Positions 22,351 through 32,870 of a stretch of 64,000 nt of DNA are shown in pieces; the first letter of the stretch is position 1, and each line of letters begins with the position of its first letter. A program made the translations under genes and the position numbers. Below the pieces are notes generated by a model. That model searched no databases. It was given only the letters and a program-made list of their open reading frames with translations, and was not told where the DNA came from. This DNA is from Tautonia plasticadhaerens (GTDB lineage: Bacteria; Planctomycetota; Planctomycetia; Isosphaerales; Isosphaeraceae): contig NZ_CP036426.1 in NCBI RefSeq assembly GCF_007752535.1, forward strand, positions 4,650,001-4,714,000, in the 5' to 3' direction.

Positions 22351-24293
22351 TGGAGCGGGTCCCGGTCGGGGGCGGAGGCGATCGGTGACGGGTCGTGGAG
22401 GTCGTAGAGCGCGTACCGCCGGGTGACGCCGTCGGGGTCGGTGATCGATTCGGCGTGCAGCGGCACCCGGCCGTCGAGCCAGGGGGCGAGCAGCCGGCCG
22501 AGCTCGGGGTCGAACTCGACGGCGTCCTCGGGGACGGGCGGGCAGAGCAGCAGGTGGGTGAACCCGCGCCCGACGAGGTGGGTGACGACCTGGTCGGGGG
22601 ACTCGCCCCGGGTCCCCAGGCCGGTCCGCCGGCGGTGGGCCTTCTCCATGGTGTAGGGCCGGGAGAGGTAGAACCCCCGGTGGTCCTGGCCGACGATCCG
22701 GGCATGCTCGGGCAGGTGGTCGTCGATCCACCGGCCGACCCGGTAGGTCGGCTCTCGACGGCTGAGGAACTCGTCATGTGATTCGAGCCCGATCGCCGCG
22801 GCGAGGCCGTGCCGGGCGCGGGAGGCGGCGATCGTCGCCTCGAAGGCGAGCACCAGGGCGAGACCCGACAGCAGCAGCCTGGGGGCGATCCCCCTGCGTT
22901 CCCGCCAACCGAGGGCCAGCCAGGCGACCGCCACCGACATCGGCCCGACGGCGAGCAGGACGAATCGCATGCTCTGGCGCTGGGTCAGGCAGAGCACGAC
23001 GAAGGCATACGACACGGCGACGATCGCGGCGAGCCGGGCCGGGGGGCGGCGGAGCAGCATCGCCGGCAGGAACAGGAGGAAGGCGGGGCCGAACTGGTGG
23101 GCGAAGCTGTCGAAGCGGTTCGGGTCGAGGGTCATCGGCACCAGCGCGGTCAGGACGTTCCAGGGGGTGGGGTCCATCGGCCGCTTGTCGGGGGTCAGCA
23201 CCACGTCGAAGCCCGAGCCGAAGACGTCCCGGAAGAACGGGTGGACCGGGTTCCCGGTGGCGAGGTACGCCCTCAGATACCAGCACCCGCCGATCAGCGC
23301 GGCGACGCCCCCGAAGAGGGCCGCGTGCGCCAGGGCCGATCGGACCGGCAGCCGGCCCGGCCGGGCGGCCAGCACCATCCCCAGGCCGATCACCCCGGCC
23401 CAGACGAGGGCCGGGTACTTCACCCCCATCGCCAGGCCGGCCAGCACTCCGGCGAGCGCGGCGGCACCCGGGGTCGGCCGGTCGAGCCAGCGGCACCAGG
23501 CGACCAGGGCCGCCGTGCCGAAGGTGGCGAGGGCCACGTCGTTCAGCGGCGCCCCCATGCCGTTGGAGACCGCCGGCACGCCCAGGGCGATCGTCGCCGC
23601 CCACCGGGCCCGATCACCCAGGAAGGGCCGGGCCAGGCTCGCCACGTTCAGGGCGAAGGCGATCCCGAGCGTCCACTGGACCAGCCGGCACGCGACCGGG
23701 CCCCGGAAGGCCAGCGCGACGGCGTAGAGCAGCTCCGTGACCAGCGGGTAGACCGTCTCGTGGAGGTCCGGATCGAAGGACGCCGAGCCGTCGCCGAGGA
23801 ACAGCTTCGGCACCTGGAGGTGGTAGCAGAGGGCGTCGCCGTCGGTCGGCGGGGCCAGGGCGGTCAGCAGCGAACCGACCAGGATGACGATGAGGGAGGC
23901 GTCGAAGACGAGGTCGAGGGGGTGCAGGCCGTGGCGTCGAACCGGGTTGTCGGGGCGATCCGCCTCGGGCGATGCCCCCTCACCCCGGCCCGCACCCCGC
24001 TCGCGGGGGGCGGGGTAGGGTTGACCCGGGGCGGGGTCGAGGACGGTGGCCGAACGCGACCAGATCACTCCGACGAGCCCGAGGCCGAGCACCGTCAGCA
24101 ACCCCTCCGGCCCGAGTCGACCGAACTGGGCCAGGCCGAGGGCCGCGGTGGCCAGGGTGCCCAGTCCCAGCGTGATCGCCAGGCCGAGGGCGTCGGCCGG
24201 GTACTCGGGGCGCGGGCCGAGGCGCCGGAGCAGGGCGAGGCCGACGGCCGCCGACCACGAGGCGAGGAGGAGGGTGAAACCGAGGTCGAGCAT
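22347..24293 (-). CDS. GT39-like multi-spanning glycosyltransferase
   Basis: The 648-residue protein has ten or more transmembrane helices, an acidic first loop (ALAPPTDGDALCYH, with the Asp pair typical of lipid-phospho-sugar transferases) and a C-terminal soluble domain of about 120 residues containing HARIVGQDHRGFYLSRP. This fits the glycosyltransferase family 39/ArnT-like superfamily, which moves sugars from polyprenyl phosphates to envelope acceptors. A Pro/Arg-rich insertion at about residues 90-115 separates two helices. ATG 24293 is preceded by AGGAG. The gene is followed immediately, with an overlapping start, by the CDP-alcohol phosphatidyltransferase, and preceded by the flippase gene, so the three probably work on one envelope glycan or lipid. 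Confidence 0.7.
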   Translation of the reverse strand: MLDLGFTLLLASWSAAVGLALLRRLGPRPEYPADALGLAITLGLGTLATAALGLAQFGRLGPEGLLTVLGLGLVGVIWSRSATVLDPAPGQPYPAPRERGAGRGEGASPEADRPDNPVRRHGLHPLDLVFDASLIVILVGSLLTALAPPTDGDALCYHLQVPKLFLGDGSASFDPDLHETVYPLVTELLYAVALAFRGPVACRLVQWTLGIAFALNVASLARPFLGDRARWAATIALGVPAVSNGMGAPLNDVALATFGTAALVAWCRWLDRPTPGAAALAGVLAGLAMGVKYPALVWAGVIGLGMVLAARPGRLPVRSALAHAALFGGVAALIGGCWYLRAYLATGNPVHPFFRDVFGSGFDVVLTPDKRPMDPTPWNVLTALVPMTLDPNRFDSFAHQFGPAFLLFLPAMLLRRPPARLAAIVAVSYAFVVLCLTQRQSMRFVLLAVGPMSVAVAWLALGWRERRGIAPRLLLSGLALVLAFEATIAASRARHGLAAAIGLESHDEFLSRREPTYRVGRWIDDHLPEHARIVGQDHRGFYLSRPYTMEKAHRRRTGLGTRGESPDQVVTHLVGRGFTHLLLCPPVPEDAVEFDPELGRLLAPWLDGRVPLHAESITDPDGVTRRYALYDLHDPSPIASAPDRDPLQ

Positions 24294-24342
24294 CCGTGCG
24301 CTCCTGGGTGTCGATCCGTCGACGGGCCGGGGCCGTCGCCGA

Positions 24343-25932
24343 TCAGCCGGCCTCGGGTCGCCCCGAGTCCGGACGAGGCGGGGCCCCGCGCCCGAATCGC
24401 CCGGCCAGCCCGCCCCAGCCGTGGGACCGGCCCCAAACCGCCAACGCGGGCAGTCCCCAGGCGGCGAGCAGCAGCAGGCGGAGGGTGAACGTCTTCCAGG
24501 ACGGGCCGCCGATCGGCAGGTGGGCCGCGAGCAGGGCACCGGCCGCGTACCAGCAAATTGTCCGGGCGAGCCGGGCCTGGTGGGCCAGCCAGCCCCGGGA
24601 TCCGAGTCCGCCCACCAGGGCCGAGAGGCTGGTCAGCAGGTAGACCGTCGCGTAGCCGGCCGTCATCCCCCAGGCGACGCCGACGATCCCCGATCGCATC
24701 GCCCCGATCCCGCCGACCGCGGCCGCCAGCAGCAGGCCGGGCAGGGTGACCAGGGCCAGGCGATAGGGGCGGTCGACGGCGATCATCGCCTCCCGGGCCG
24801 GCAGGGCCAGCCCCAGCAGCACCGTCCCGGGCAGCAGCGGCCGGAGGGCCTCCAGGCCAGGGGCGTATCGGGGGACCAGCGTCCCCAGGAACGTCGGGGC
24901 GACGAGGTAGGCCACGGCGCTGCCGGCGATCAGCGGCGGGGCCATCGCTTCGACCACCCGGGCGGCCTGCCTCGCCACGGCGACGGGATCCCGGGTGCGT
25001 CCCAGCGTCGTCTGGAAATAGGTATACATGACCGAGGCGATCCGCCCGCCCAGGTCGAGCGTCCAGCCGGTACCCATCAGGGCGATCGCGTAGTAGCCGG
25101 CCGCCTCGGCGCCATCAGGGGCCAGCGAGAGGATCAGCACGCGGTCGAGGCTCAACAGCCCGGCGAAGGCGGCCGAGTTGGCCAGGATCGGCAGGCCGGT
25201 CCGCAGCAGCCGGAGCGTGATCGGGCCGTCCCAGGCCAGGCCCAGCCGCATGGGGTGCCGGGCGTGGAGGTAGGCGACGTTGAAGAGGCCGAGCAGGCCG
25301 ATAGCCGCCAGCAGGCCCCACAGGCCCGCCAGCCAGAGGCCCAGGGCCACCAGGGCGGCGAACAGGGCCGCGTCGACGACGGCCAGCTCCGTCGTCAGGG
25401 CGAACCGGCGCTGGGCGCGGTGCAGGGCGATCAGGAAGTCCTGATATCGCTTGATGAGCACGAGGGCCGCCACCGCGATTAGGCCGGCGGACCAGGCCAG
25501 GGCGGTCGGGTCGGGGTCGGGGCCCCTCGGCCACCGCCACCAGGCCAGGGCGAGCAGCCCGGCGGCGTAGAGCAGGGCGGCGGCGGTGCAGGCGGCGAAG
25601 GAGGCGTCGGCCACGCGCCTCGCCTCGTCCTCCCGGCCCGAGGCCAGGAGCACGGGAATCTCCTGGACGGCCCCCCGGCCGATGCCGAGGCTGGCGCGGT
25701 TGGCGTGGTCGAGGGTCAGCCGGAGTCCGGAGTAGATGCCGTGCTGCGCGGGGTCGAGTCCCCACTTCATCGCCAGGGCGGTCAGGGTGCCGAGGGCGCG
25801 CTCGAGCTGGCCGCCGACCGTCACGATCAGGCTGTCGTTCAGGGCGCGACGGCCCTCGGCGGCCGGGGGCTCGGCGGCCCCCGGGGGGCGGGCGACGGCG
25901 GGGGCGGGGGGAGGGCTCGGGATGGCGGTCAC
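24343..25932 (-). CDS. Wzx-like polysaccharide/lipid flippase (MOP superfamily)
   Basis: The 529-residue protein has a Pro/Ala-rich cytoplasmic N-terminus (residues 1-30) followed by 12 or more hydrophobic helices arranged like the Wzx/RfbX oligosaccharide flippases, with the membrane-loop pattern LPILANSAAFAGLLSLDRVLI. Such proteins move undecaprenyl-linked glycans across the membrane. The start is GTG 25932 with GGTGAG nearby. Upstream, 47 bases away, is a SAM methyltransferase gene and downstream, 49 bases away, is a GT39-like gene, a setting that supports surface polysaccharide assembly. Confidence 0.75.
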   Translation of the reverse strand: MTAIPSPPPAPAVARPPGAAEPPAAEGRRALNDSLIVTVGGQLERALGTLTALAMKWGLDPAQHGIYSGLRLTLDHANRASLGIGRGAVQEIPVLLASGREDEARRVADASFAACTAAALLYAAGLLALAWWRWPRGPDPDPTALAWSAGLIAVAALVLIKRYQDFLIALHRAQRRFALTTELAVVDAALFAALVALGLWLAGLWGLLAAIGLLGLFNVAYLHARHPMRLGLAWDGPITLRLLRTGLPILANSAAFAGLLSLDRVLILSLAPDGAEAAGYYAIALMGTGWTLDLGGRIASVMYTYFQTTLGRTRDPVAVARQAARVVEAMAPPLIAGSAVAYLVAPTFLGTLVPRYAPGLEALRPLLPGTVLLGLALPAREAMIAVDRPYRLALVTLPGLLLAAAVGGIGAMRSGIVGVAWGMTAGYATVYLLTSLSALVGGLGSRGWLAHQARLARTICWYAAGALLAAHLPIGGPSWKTFTLRLLLLAAWGLPALAVWGRSHGWGGLAGRFGRGAPPRPDSGRPEAG

Positions 25933-25979
25933 GGATGCTCACCGCTCGATGGAGGGACGCGGGGCCCGACCGGGCCGGA

Positions 25980-26723
25980 TCAGAGCGCGGCGACGCAGAA
26001 TTGCGAGCGGGCGACCTCGTCGGCCGGGCCGACGGGGATCGGGCCGACCTCGGCCAGCCGGATGCCGGCCTGGCGGTACCAGGCGGCGGTGTCGTAGCCG
26101 AACCGATTGTAGGTCCGGTCCGTATCCTCGTTGTGCGCCACCCAACGGCGGGCGACCCGGATCGCCTCGCGACGGATCCGGTCGGCCACCTCGGGGGCGT
26201 TGTGGAGGATCACCGCGGAGGTGAGCACCAGGTCGAACGAGGAATCCGGGAACGGCAGCCGCTGGCCGTCCCCCAGGAGCAGGGAGAGGCCGTCGAGGTC
26301 GTCGAGGTACTCCTGGGCGTAGTCGAGCTGGGAGGGGCTGAAGTCGACCCCGACCAGCGCCGCGGCGGGCAGTCGGCCTCGCAGTTCTCGGAGCTGCTTG
26401 CCGTAGCCGCAGCCGATCTCCAGCACCGAGTCCGGGGCGTATCGGGCGATCCGGTCGGCCAGCCACTCGGCGCGTCGGGCTCGGCCCGGCTGGCCTTCCT
26501 GTTCCCGAAAATAATCATGGCCGCCACGCAGGTTCCAATACGAGCGCGGGTTTCGGTAGAGTATCCGTCTCCTCCAGGAGGGCCAGCGACGGAGGCCTCG
26601 ACGCAGGGCCTTGTGCCAGACGTACCGGGGCCCCCGCCGCCTCCAGGCGTCGACGACGCGTTCCGGGAGCGGCGGGGGGGAGTCGAGGTCGAAGCTGGTG
26701 GATCGGGCTCGGATCGGGATCAC
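25980..26723 (-). CDS. Class I SAM-dependent methyltransferase
   Basis: The 247-residue protein contains motif I VLEIGCGYGKQ at about residues 100-110, the acidic post-I residue in LVGVDFSPSQ, and motif IV-like DLVLTSAVILH. It is a typical small methyltransferase of unknown substrate. GTG 26723 was selected because GGAGGAC sits five bases upstream; a longer frame to 26759 has no ribosome binding site. It is the first gene of the minus-strand envelope module (methyltransferase, flippase, GT39-like, CDP-alcohol phosphatidyltransferase), so it may modify the exported glycan. The divergent DUF2617 gene lies 255 bases away. Confidence 0.8.
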   Translation of the reverse strand: MIPIRARSTSFDLDSPPPLPERVVDAWRRRGPRYVWHKALRRGLRRWPSWRRRILYRNPRSYWNLRGGHDYFREQEGQPGRARRAEWLADRIARYAPDSVLEIGCGYGKQLRELRGRLPAAALVGVDFSPSQLDYAQEYLDDLDGLSLLLGDGQRLPFPDSSFDLVLTSAVILHNAPEVADRIRREAIRVARRWVAHNEDTDRTYNRFGYDTAAWYRQAGIRLAEVGPIPVGPADEVARSQFCVAAL

Positions 26724-26913
26724 CGCGGTCCTCCGTGGCGATCGAGGGCCGGGCGGCACGGCCCGGGTCGCGGTCCTTCGCGAGTCATCCCCCTCGGCGG
26801 CGGGGCGAGTCTAAGGCCGGCCCGCTCGGGGGTCAAGCCGAGAGGGTCCGTTGCCTGAACGCGACGAGTTCGGGTCGGAGCCTGACGCGGTTCGCCTCCG
26901 ATTGCGGTCATAC

Positions 26914-26919
26914 TATAAT
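26914..26919 (+). promoter_or_regulatory. Consensus -10 element of the DUF2617 gene
   Basis: TATAAT at 26914-26919 is a perfect -10 hexamer in an AT-rich patch of an otherwise GC-rich region. With 17-base spacing the -35 position reads TTCGCC, which is poor. Transcription would begin near 26926, about 53 bases before the start codon. Confidence 0.45.
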
Positions 26920-26978
26920 ATCCTCAGTGCCCGTCTCGGGGCGTGATCAGGGACGAGCGATCAAGGGGAGACGTCGGG

Positions 26979-27536
26979 ATGGGCGTCAGCTACGGTCGGT
27001 CGAAGGTCGTCGACCTCGAATTCCAGGTCTTCGCCCGGGCAATCCACCCGGACTGGTTCGCCGTCCGCAGCCACCGCCGGGTCAGCCGTCCGGCCTGGGA
27101 GGCCGACCTCAGAATCATCGAGGGCGGCCACGCGATCACCTGGACCAACGGGACGGGATGCCTGACCGAGGTGCTCCGCGGGCCGGAGACCCCGCTGCCC
27201 GACCGGGGCGTGCTGCTGCGCCGTCCGGTCCGCCACGAGCACTCGGCGACCCTCCGGCAGGGGGTCGCCGTCGAGTACCAGACCTGCTTCGATTCCGAAC
27301 GCCTCGACGACGAGGTCTTCCGCCACCTCTGCGACGAGCTGTCGCTCGACGCGGGGAAGGGGCTCTACCACCGCTTCTCCCCCCGGAACCGCATGGCCCC
27401 CTCGCCGGTCAGCTTCATCCGGGTCGATCCCCGGGCCAACGGCCTCTCCGTGCAGGCCTTCCACACTTTCCCTGACGATTGCTCGATCGTCCGCACGCAA
27501 TCACTCTTCGAGGTGCTCGACCCCGGCCGCCGCTGA
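26979..27536 (+). CDS. DUF2617 family protein
   Basis: The 185-residue product resembles the DUF2617 proteins common in planctomycetes: VDLEFQVFARAIHPDWF at the N-terminus, a central repeat of short strands, VEYQTCFDSERLD, and SFIRVDPRANGLSVQAFHTFP near the C-terminus. The function is unknown. The start is ATG 26979, preceded by AAGGGGAG; an upstream start at 26943 is unlikely. It is separated from the methyltransferase by a divergent promoter region and lies upstream of hemE on the same strand. Confidence 0.78.
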   Translation: MGVSYGRSKVVDLEFQVFARAIHPDWFAVRSHRRVSRPAWEADLRIIEGGHAITWTNGTGCLTEVLRGPETPLPDRGVLLRRPVRHEHSATLRQGVAVEYQTCFDSERLDDEVFRHLCDELSLDAGKGLYHRFSPRNRMAPSPVSFIRVDPRANGLSVQAFHTFPDDCSIVRTQSLFEVLDPGRR

Positions 27537-27673
27537 CCCATCGGCCCCCCGGGGCGGCATCGTGGCGGGTATGCTGGACTTCCCCGCAATCTTGCGCGCA
27601 GAATGGGCAGGGACGGGCGGGCGCACGGATGCCCGACACCGGATGTCGCATCGAATCGACGGGGACGTCGCAA

Positions 27674-28711
<1,038 letters not shown>

Positions 28712-29184
28712 GGGCTTGCACCGGCCCCAGGCGGCTTCGTCGATCGTCCGCGATTTCCCCGGGATGTGGCGGGATCACACTTGTCGACGGCCCGCACGCG
28801 TGCGTAAACTGGGTGACGTACGCATTCCTGCCTGGACATCCACCCGGACGGGCTCCCCTCCCGGCCGGGTCGCATGAAGGTCCCACGTCTGGTTGGGCGG
28901 CGTCCCTCCCGAGCGATCGGGGGGACAATCATTTTGCCGTTGTCGCCTAACTCCATCGAGACTCGTCGAGCGTCGGATCGCGCGTTCCGGATCCGGTTTT
29001 GTCATCATTCAGGACACCCGATCTTCGGCCGCCGAGACGCTGAGCGGAAACCCTGCAGGGCGTCGCTTGCCCTGTCCGGATCGACACTCGAGGCGCATCG
29101 TCCGTCACCTCCGGGCGAACCCGAGACCGACGTCCTCCTGTCTGTCATCGCATCCCCCAATCCCACCCCAAGGAGCATCCCCCC
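28712..29184. other. Intergenic region between hemE and the first DUF1559 gene
   Basis: This 473-base gap has no believable coding frame and is slightly less GC-rich than neighbouring genes. A possible promoter, TTGTCG (28781-28786) 18 bases before TAAACT (28805-28810), is weak and far from the start codon. I saw no repeats or clear terminator. Confidence 0.4.
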
Positions 29185-30228
29185 ATGTCTCATCGATCGG
29201 CCTCGAGGAGAGGGTTCACGCTGATCGAGTTGCTCGTCGTCATCGCCATCATCGGCGTGCTCATCGCCCTGCTGCTGCCCGCCGTGCAGAGCGCCCGGGA
29301 GGCCGCCCGGCGTGCCCAGTGCACCAACCATCTGAAGCAGATGGGCCTGGCCCTGCATAATTACGAGAGCTCGATCGGATCCTTCCCGACCGGGTTGATG
29401 TACCGCACCCAGAATAACCCGGTGAACAACCCCTGCGCCGGCGGCATCTACACGCCGGGCGGGCAGTGGGGGCACAGCATGTTCCATTACATGTTGCCCC
29501 AGCTGGAGCAGGCGGTCCTGGCGAACGCCTACAATTACTCGGTCCTCTCGGCGGACATCCGCAACGCGACCGCCCAGGCGGCGGTGGTCGACACGTACAT
29601 CTGCCCCTCCGAGGAGCGATTGCCGGCGCCCCGGGGCATCGACTGGGAGGCGCGGGTCTATTACTACCCGTACAACCAGCGGTCGTATGCCGGCGTGGCC
29701 GGCGACGTGGAGCTGCTCCGCTACATCAACGCGGCCGGTCCGCCCTGGGACGGGTACTGCAACCGGATCAAGCCCACCGGCATGTTCGGCCTGAACTACC
29801 AGTTCAAGATCGCCGACGTCCGGGACGGCCTGAGCAATACCATGTTCATCGGCGAGTATTCCCGATTCCCGAACGAGCCCGGGTCCTCCATCTTCAACTT
29901 CTGGACGATCAACGGCTGGTTCGGCGACGACCTGGGAGGCTCCCGCCCGCCGATCTTCGCCTACACGGTGCCGAAGATCAACGCCCCGTCGTATGACACC
30001 GGCGGCACGTATGCCTACGTCGACAACCGGGGTCCCGAGGACTGGAAGTACGACTCGATCGCCCAGAACTACGGGCAGTTCGGCTTCCGCAGCCTCCACC
30101 CGGGCGGTGCCCTGTTCCTGCTGGGCGACGGGTCGGTCCGGTTCATCAAGCAGACCATCGCATTGCAGACGCTCTGGGCCCTCGGGACCCGGGCCGGCGG
30201 CGAGGTGATCAGCTCCGACCAGTACTGA
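29185..30228 (+). CDS. DUF1559 prepilin-leader protein, copy 1
   Basis: The 347-residue protein begins with the type IV prepilin-like leader [17 protein letters not shown] and the long helix ending [19 protein letters not shown], followed by the DUF1559 beta-rich domain and the C-terminal [19 protein letters not shown] box. These are abundant planctomycete proteins with processed pseudopilin N-termini, thought to be exported and assembled or anchored at the envelope; their function is unknown. AAGGAG precedes ATG 29185. A small lipoprotein gene follows 60 bases downstream. Its first 50 codons are almost identical in DNA sequence to the second copy at 31134. Confidence 0.93.
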   Translation: MSHRSASRRGFTLIELLVVIAIIGVLIALLLPAVQSAREAARRAQCTNHLKQMGLALHNYESSIGSFPTGLMYRTQNNPVNNPCAGGIYTPGGQWGHSMFHYMLPQLEQAVLANAYNYSVLSADIRNATAQAAVVDTYICPSEERLPAPRGIDWEARVYYYPYNQRSYAGVAGDVELLRYINAAGPPWDGYCNRIKPTGMFGLNYQFKIADVRDGLSNTMFIGEYSRFPNEPGSSIFNFWTINGWFGDDLGGSRPPIFAYTVPKINAPSYDTGGTYAYVDNRGPEDWKYDSIAQNYGQFGFRSLHPGGALFLLGDGSVRFIKQTIALQTLWALGTRAGGEVISSDQY

Positions 30229-30288
30229 GCCCCGCAGGTCCCCTGGCGTCCCCACGTAACGCCACCGGCAACCGGAACCGGAGATCCC

Positions 30289-30477
30289 ATGATCCGACTC
30301 GCGATGCGATCCGCCCTGGTGTTGCTGCCCCTGCTCGCCGGATGTGCCGGCGAGGAGGAGCCGCCCCCGCCGCCCCCCGCGCCTCCCCAGGAGGCGAGCG
30401 ACGCCTCGAAGGCACGCTACACCGTCGGCGACGGGGCGGCGGCCCCTCCCCAGGCCCCCCAGCCGATCCCCGAGTGA
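30289..30477 (+). CDS. Small Pro-rich lipoprotein paired with DUF1559 copy 1
   Basis: The 62-residue protein has a lipobox LLAGC ending near residue 19 after a hydrophobic signal (ALVLLPLLAGC), then a Glu and a proline run and a short acidic/Ala-rich tail. It should be a lipid-anchored envelope protein of unknown role. CCGGAG lies upstream of the ATG. Its position directly after the DUF1559 gene repeats at 32280 after the second copy, which indicates a two-gene cassette. Confidence 0.75.
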   Translation: MIRLAMRSALVLLPLLAGCAGEEEPPPPPPAPPQEASDASKARYTVGDGAAAPPQAPQPIPE

Positions 30478-31133
30478 TCGGGCCGAAGGCAGGCCATCAA
30501 TCCTCCGCTCCTCAAGGCGGCGTCCCGGGTCGATGACCCGGGACGTCGCCTCGTTCGCTTCTCCCCCGTAGCCGTGACGCGGGCCCGCCATTCGACCCGA
30601 AGGTCGACCGCAAATCCTTGTGTGAGATCGTGTTCTGATGCAAACACTGCGGCCTTGGGGACGCAACTCCGGCGACCGGACGGAATTTCGGCCGTGAAGA
30701 AATGATGCTTGCCGCCCGCCTTGACACTTGAGTAATGTAGTCATCGTTCCTCGGCGCACGTGGATCGACGCAATCCTCTCTCACCGATCTGAGACCTGCT
30801 CGGGTCGGGATGCGTGATCGTGCCGTGCTCGGAGATCTCGGCCGCACCCCCCACGGGGCATTTCGATTCGGGGGCGAACGCTCGTCTCCTGACCGGGTGA
30901 TCTTGCGCCCGACCGATGGCACGGCCTTGGCATCCAAGATGCTCGTGACCGCGAACGACCCGGCACGATTCAGGTCGGGTGATGGTTAATTGATTCGGTC
31001 GCCGCGGATCGATCGCCCCAATCGTCACCATCCTCTAACGCGATCCTCAAATCATGCAAGCAGCCGACCTGAAATCGGGGCCGGTCGCGATCGGTGATTT
31101 TACATCCATGTTCCGTACCAAGGAGTCGTGAAG
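30478..31133. other. Intergenic region with terminator and AT-rich patch
   Basis: This 656-base region after the first lipoprotein gene holds a strong stem-loop near its left end and a perfect TTGACA hexamer at 30721-30726 without a convincing -10 partner. No gene is supported. The base composition is more balanced than the surrounding genes. Confidence 0.5.
30515..30551 (+). terminator. Stem-loop after the first DUF1559-lipoprotein cassette
   Basis: Arms at 30515-30531 and 30535-30551 pair over 17 positions with one G/U-type mismatch around a 3-base GAT loop. It starts 38 bases after the lipoprotein stop codon and is followed by a moderately T-rich tract, fitting an intrinsic terminator. 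Confidence 0.7.
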
Positions 31134-32213
31134 ATGAAGAGCCGAACGTCCTCGAGGCGCGGTTTCACGCTGATCGAGCTGTTGGTCGTCATCGCCATCA
31201 TCGGCGTGCTCATCGCCCTGCTGCTGCCCGCCGTGCAGAGCGCCCGGGAGGCGGCCCGGAGGGCCCAGTGCACCAACAACCTCAAGCAGATCGGCCTGGG
31301 CCTGGCCAATTACGAGAGTTCCTACGGCGTCTTCCCGCCGGCCTCGTTCTACTACGCGAAGCCCAATGACGGCAGTTGTTCCGGCCCGATCTACGGTTCG
31401 CGCGGGCACAGCATGTTCACGATGATCCTGCCGTTCGTGGAGCAGGGGAACATCTACCAGGCCATCAACATGGACCTGCCCCCGGCCGGGGTCGCCGGCA
31501 CGTCGAGCCAGGGGATGGGATACATCCAGAGCACGGCGTACGTGACCGTGGTCAACAGTTTCGTCTGCCCGTCGGACATCGACACCAAGTCGAGCTTCAC
31601 GGCCGGCGTCAATGGGAATGCCTATTCCCCGACCTCCTATGCCGCTTCGACGGGCACCAACGACGTCTATCGCTGGTGGCTCGGCTGCCCGAACATGATC
31701 CCGACCGACGGCGCGTTCAGCGTCGACGACAAGACCTTCAAGATCTCGGAGTATCGTGACGGCCTGAGCAACACGATCTTTGTGGGCGAGAAGGCCCGGT
31801 TCATCAATGATCCGGACGAAATCTTCAACTTCTGGAACCGATCGCTGTGGTTCGGCGCCGCCGGCCACACCCGCCCGCAGGGCATGGCCTCGACCGGCCC
31901 CCGACTGAACTCCGGACTGCTGGTCCCGGAGCCCGAAGGGGTCTGGACCGCGCCGGCCGATTCGCAGAGTTGGATCTATCAGAACGGCGGAGGCCTGGAG
32001 ATGGGGCAGTTCGGCTTCCTGAGCCAGCACCCGGGCGGCGCGAACTTCCTGTTCGGCGACGGCTCGGTCCGCTTCCTCAAGGAGACGATCGACATCGGCA
32101 ACGCGGCCCAGTTCGCCCCCAGCGCCGCCGGCAACGGCCAGGACCGCGTCGGCATTTATCGCAACCTGTCGACCCGCAAGGGCGGCGAGGTCGTCTCCGC
32201 CGACCAGTTCTGA
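31134..32213 (+). CDS. DUF1559 prepilin-leader protein, copy 2
   Basis: The 359-residue paralogue of the protein at 29185 has the same leader ([17 protein letters not shown]), the helix to [19 protein letters not shown], and the C-terminal HPGGANFLFGDGSVRFLKE box, but a different central domain. AAGGAG at 31120-31125 is eight bases before ATG 31134, so that ATG is preferred to the GTG at 31128. It too is followed by a small lipoprotein gene, here after 66 bases. The function is unknown; the two central domains may recognise different partners. Confidence 0.92.
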   Translation: MKSRTSSRRGFTLIELLVVIAIIGVLIALLLPAVQSAREAARRAQCTNNLKQIGLGLANYESSYGVFPPASFYYAKPNDGSCSGPIYGSRGHSMFTMILPFVEQGNIYQAINMDLPPAGVAGTSSQGMGYIQSTAYVTVVNSFVCPSDIDTKSSFTAGVNGNAYSPTSYAASTGTNDVYRWWLGCPNMIPTDGAFSVDDKTFKISEYRDGLSNTIFVGEKARFINDPDEIFNFWNRSLWFGAAGHTRPQGMASTGPRLNSGLLVPEPEGVWTAPADSQSWIYQNGGGLEMGQFGFLSQHPGGANFLFGDGSVRFLKETIDIGNAAQFAPSAAGNGQDRVGIYRNLSTRKGGEVVSADQF

Positions 32214-32279
32214 GTCCCGGACCGAGGTCCCGCCCGGGGCCCGCCCCGGGATCACCGTCACCACGAGATGATTGAACCG

Positions 32280-32486
32280 ATGACCACCTTTCGAACCCTG
32301 ATTTTGCTCCCGGCCGCGATGGTCGCAACCCTGGGCCTCGTCGGATGCTCCGGCGGCGGTGGCCCCTCGGCGCCGGACATCGACCCGGACACTCCCCCGC
32401 CCTCGGCCTCGCCGGGCATCCCCCCGGGCATGGGCCCCTCGTCCACGCCGGCCGAGTCGGCCCCCGCGGCGTCCGGGGTCGACTGA
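32280..32486 (+). CDS. Small lipoprotein paired with DUF1559 copy 2
   Basis: The product (68 residues from ATG 32280, or 72 from ATG 32268) has a hydrophobic signal ending in a lipobox-like GLVGC followed by a Gly run and a Pro/Ser-rich tail. Both start codons have only modest ribosome binding sites; the second has GAGATGA upstream. It matches the lipoprotein after DUF1559 copy 1 in position and design but not closely in tail sequence. Confidence 0.7.
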   Translation: MTTFRTLILLPAAMVATLGLVGCSGGGGPSAPDIDPDTPPPSASPGIPPGMGPSSTPAESAPAASGVD

Positions 32487-32870
32487 GCCCGAACCAGGGA
32501 CCAGGCCGTCGGGCGTCTTCGAGGATGTTCGGGCGGCTGGAGGGACCATCTTCGGGATCCATTCGCCTCTTCGGGGGCAGCGGGCCGATTCCGGGCCCCG
32601 TCGGACCTGATCCGGCGGGGCCCGGCCCGATGGGGATTGGGGGCAATCCCGGGGGTTGTCCGGCGCCCGGTCTCCTATGGATGTAGGCCCCGATTCCGCC
32701 CGACAGGGCCGCAATTTTTCCCGGGATGGTGGATCGGGCTCGGAGCTTGTCGGGGGTGGCCCCGTCGCGTTATACCGGGACCGGGGTCCCATCCCCGTCA
32801 GGCGGGCTCCGCCGAAGGCCGGGGCCGGGTCGGGCGGTCCCGGCGACCCCGAGGACGAGGAGTGCGCGCG
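32487..32870. other. Intergenic region upstream of hemG/hemY
   Basis: This 384-base stretch separates the second lipoprotein from the oxidase gene. It is highly GC-rich with open frames that lack domains. I recognised neither a promoter nor a terminator; a frame reaching back to 32637 that joins the oxidase is considered filler. Confidence 0.4.

Noticed and set aside
30721-30726. Perfect TTGACA hexamer upstream of DUF1559 copy 2
   Set aside because: No matching -10 hexamer stands 16-18 bases downstream, and it is about 400 bases from the gene.
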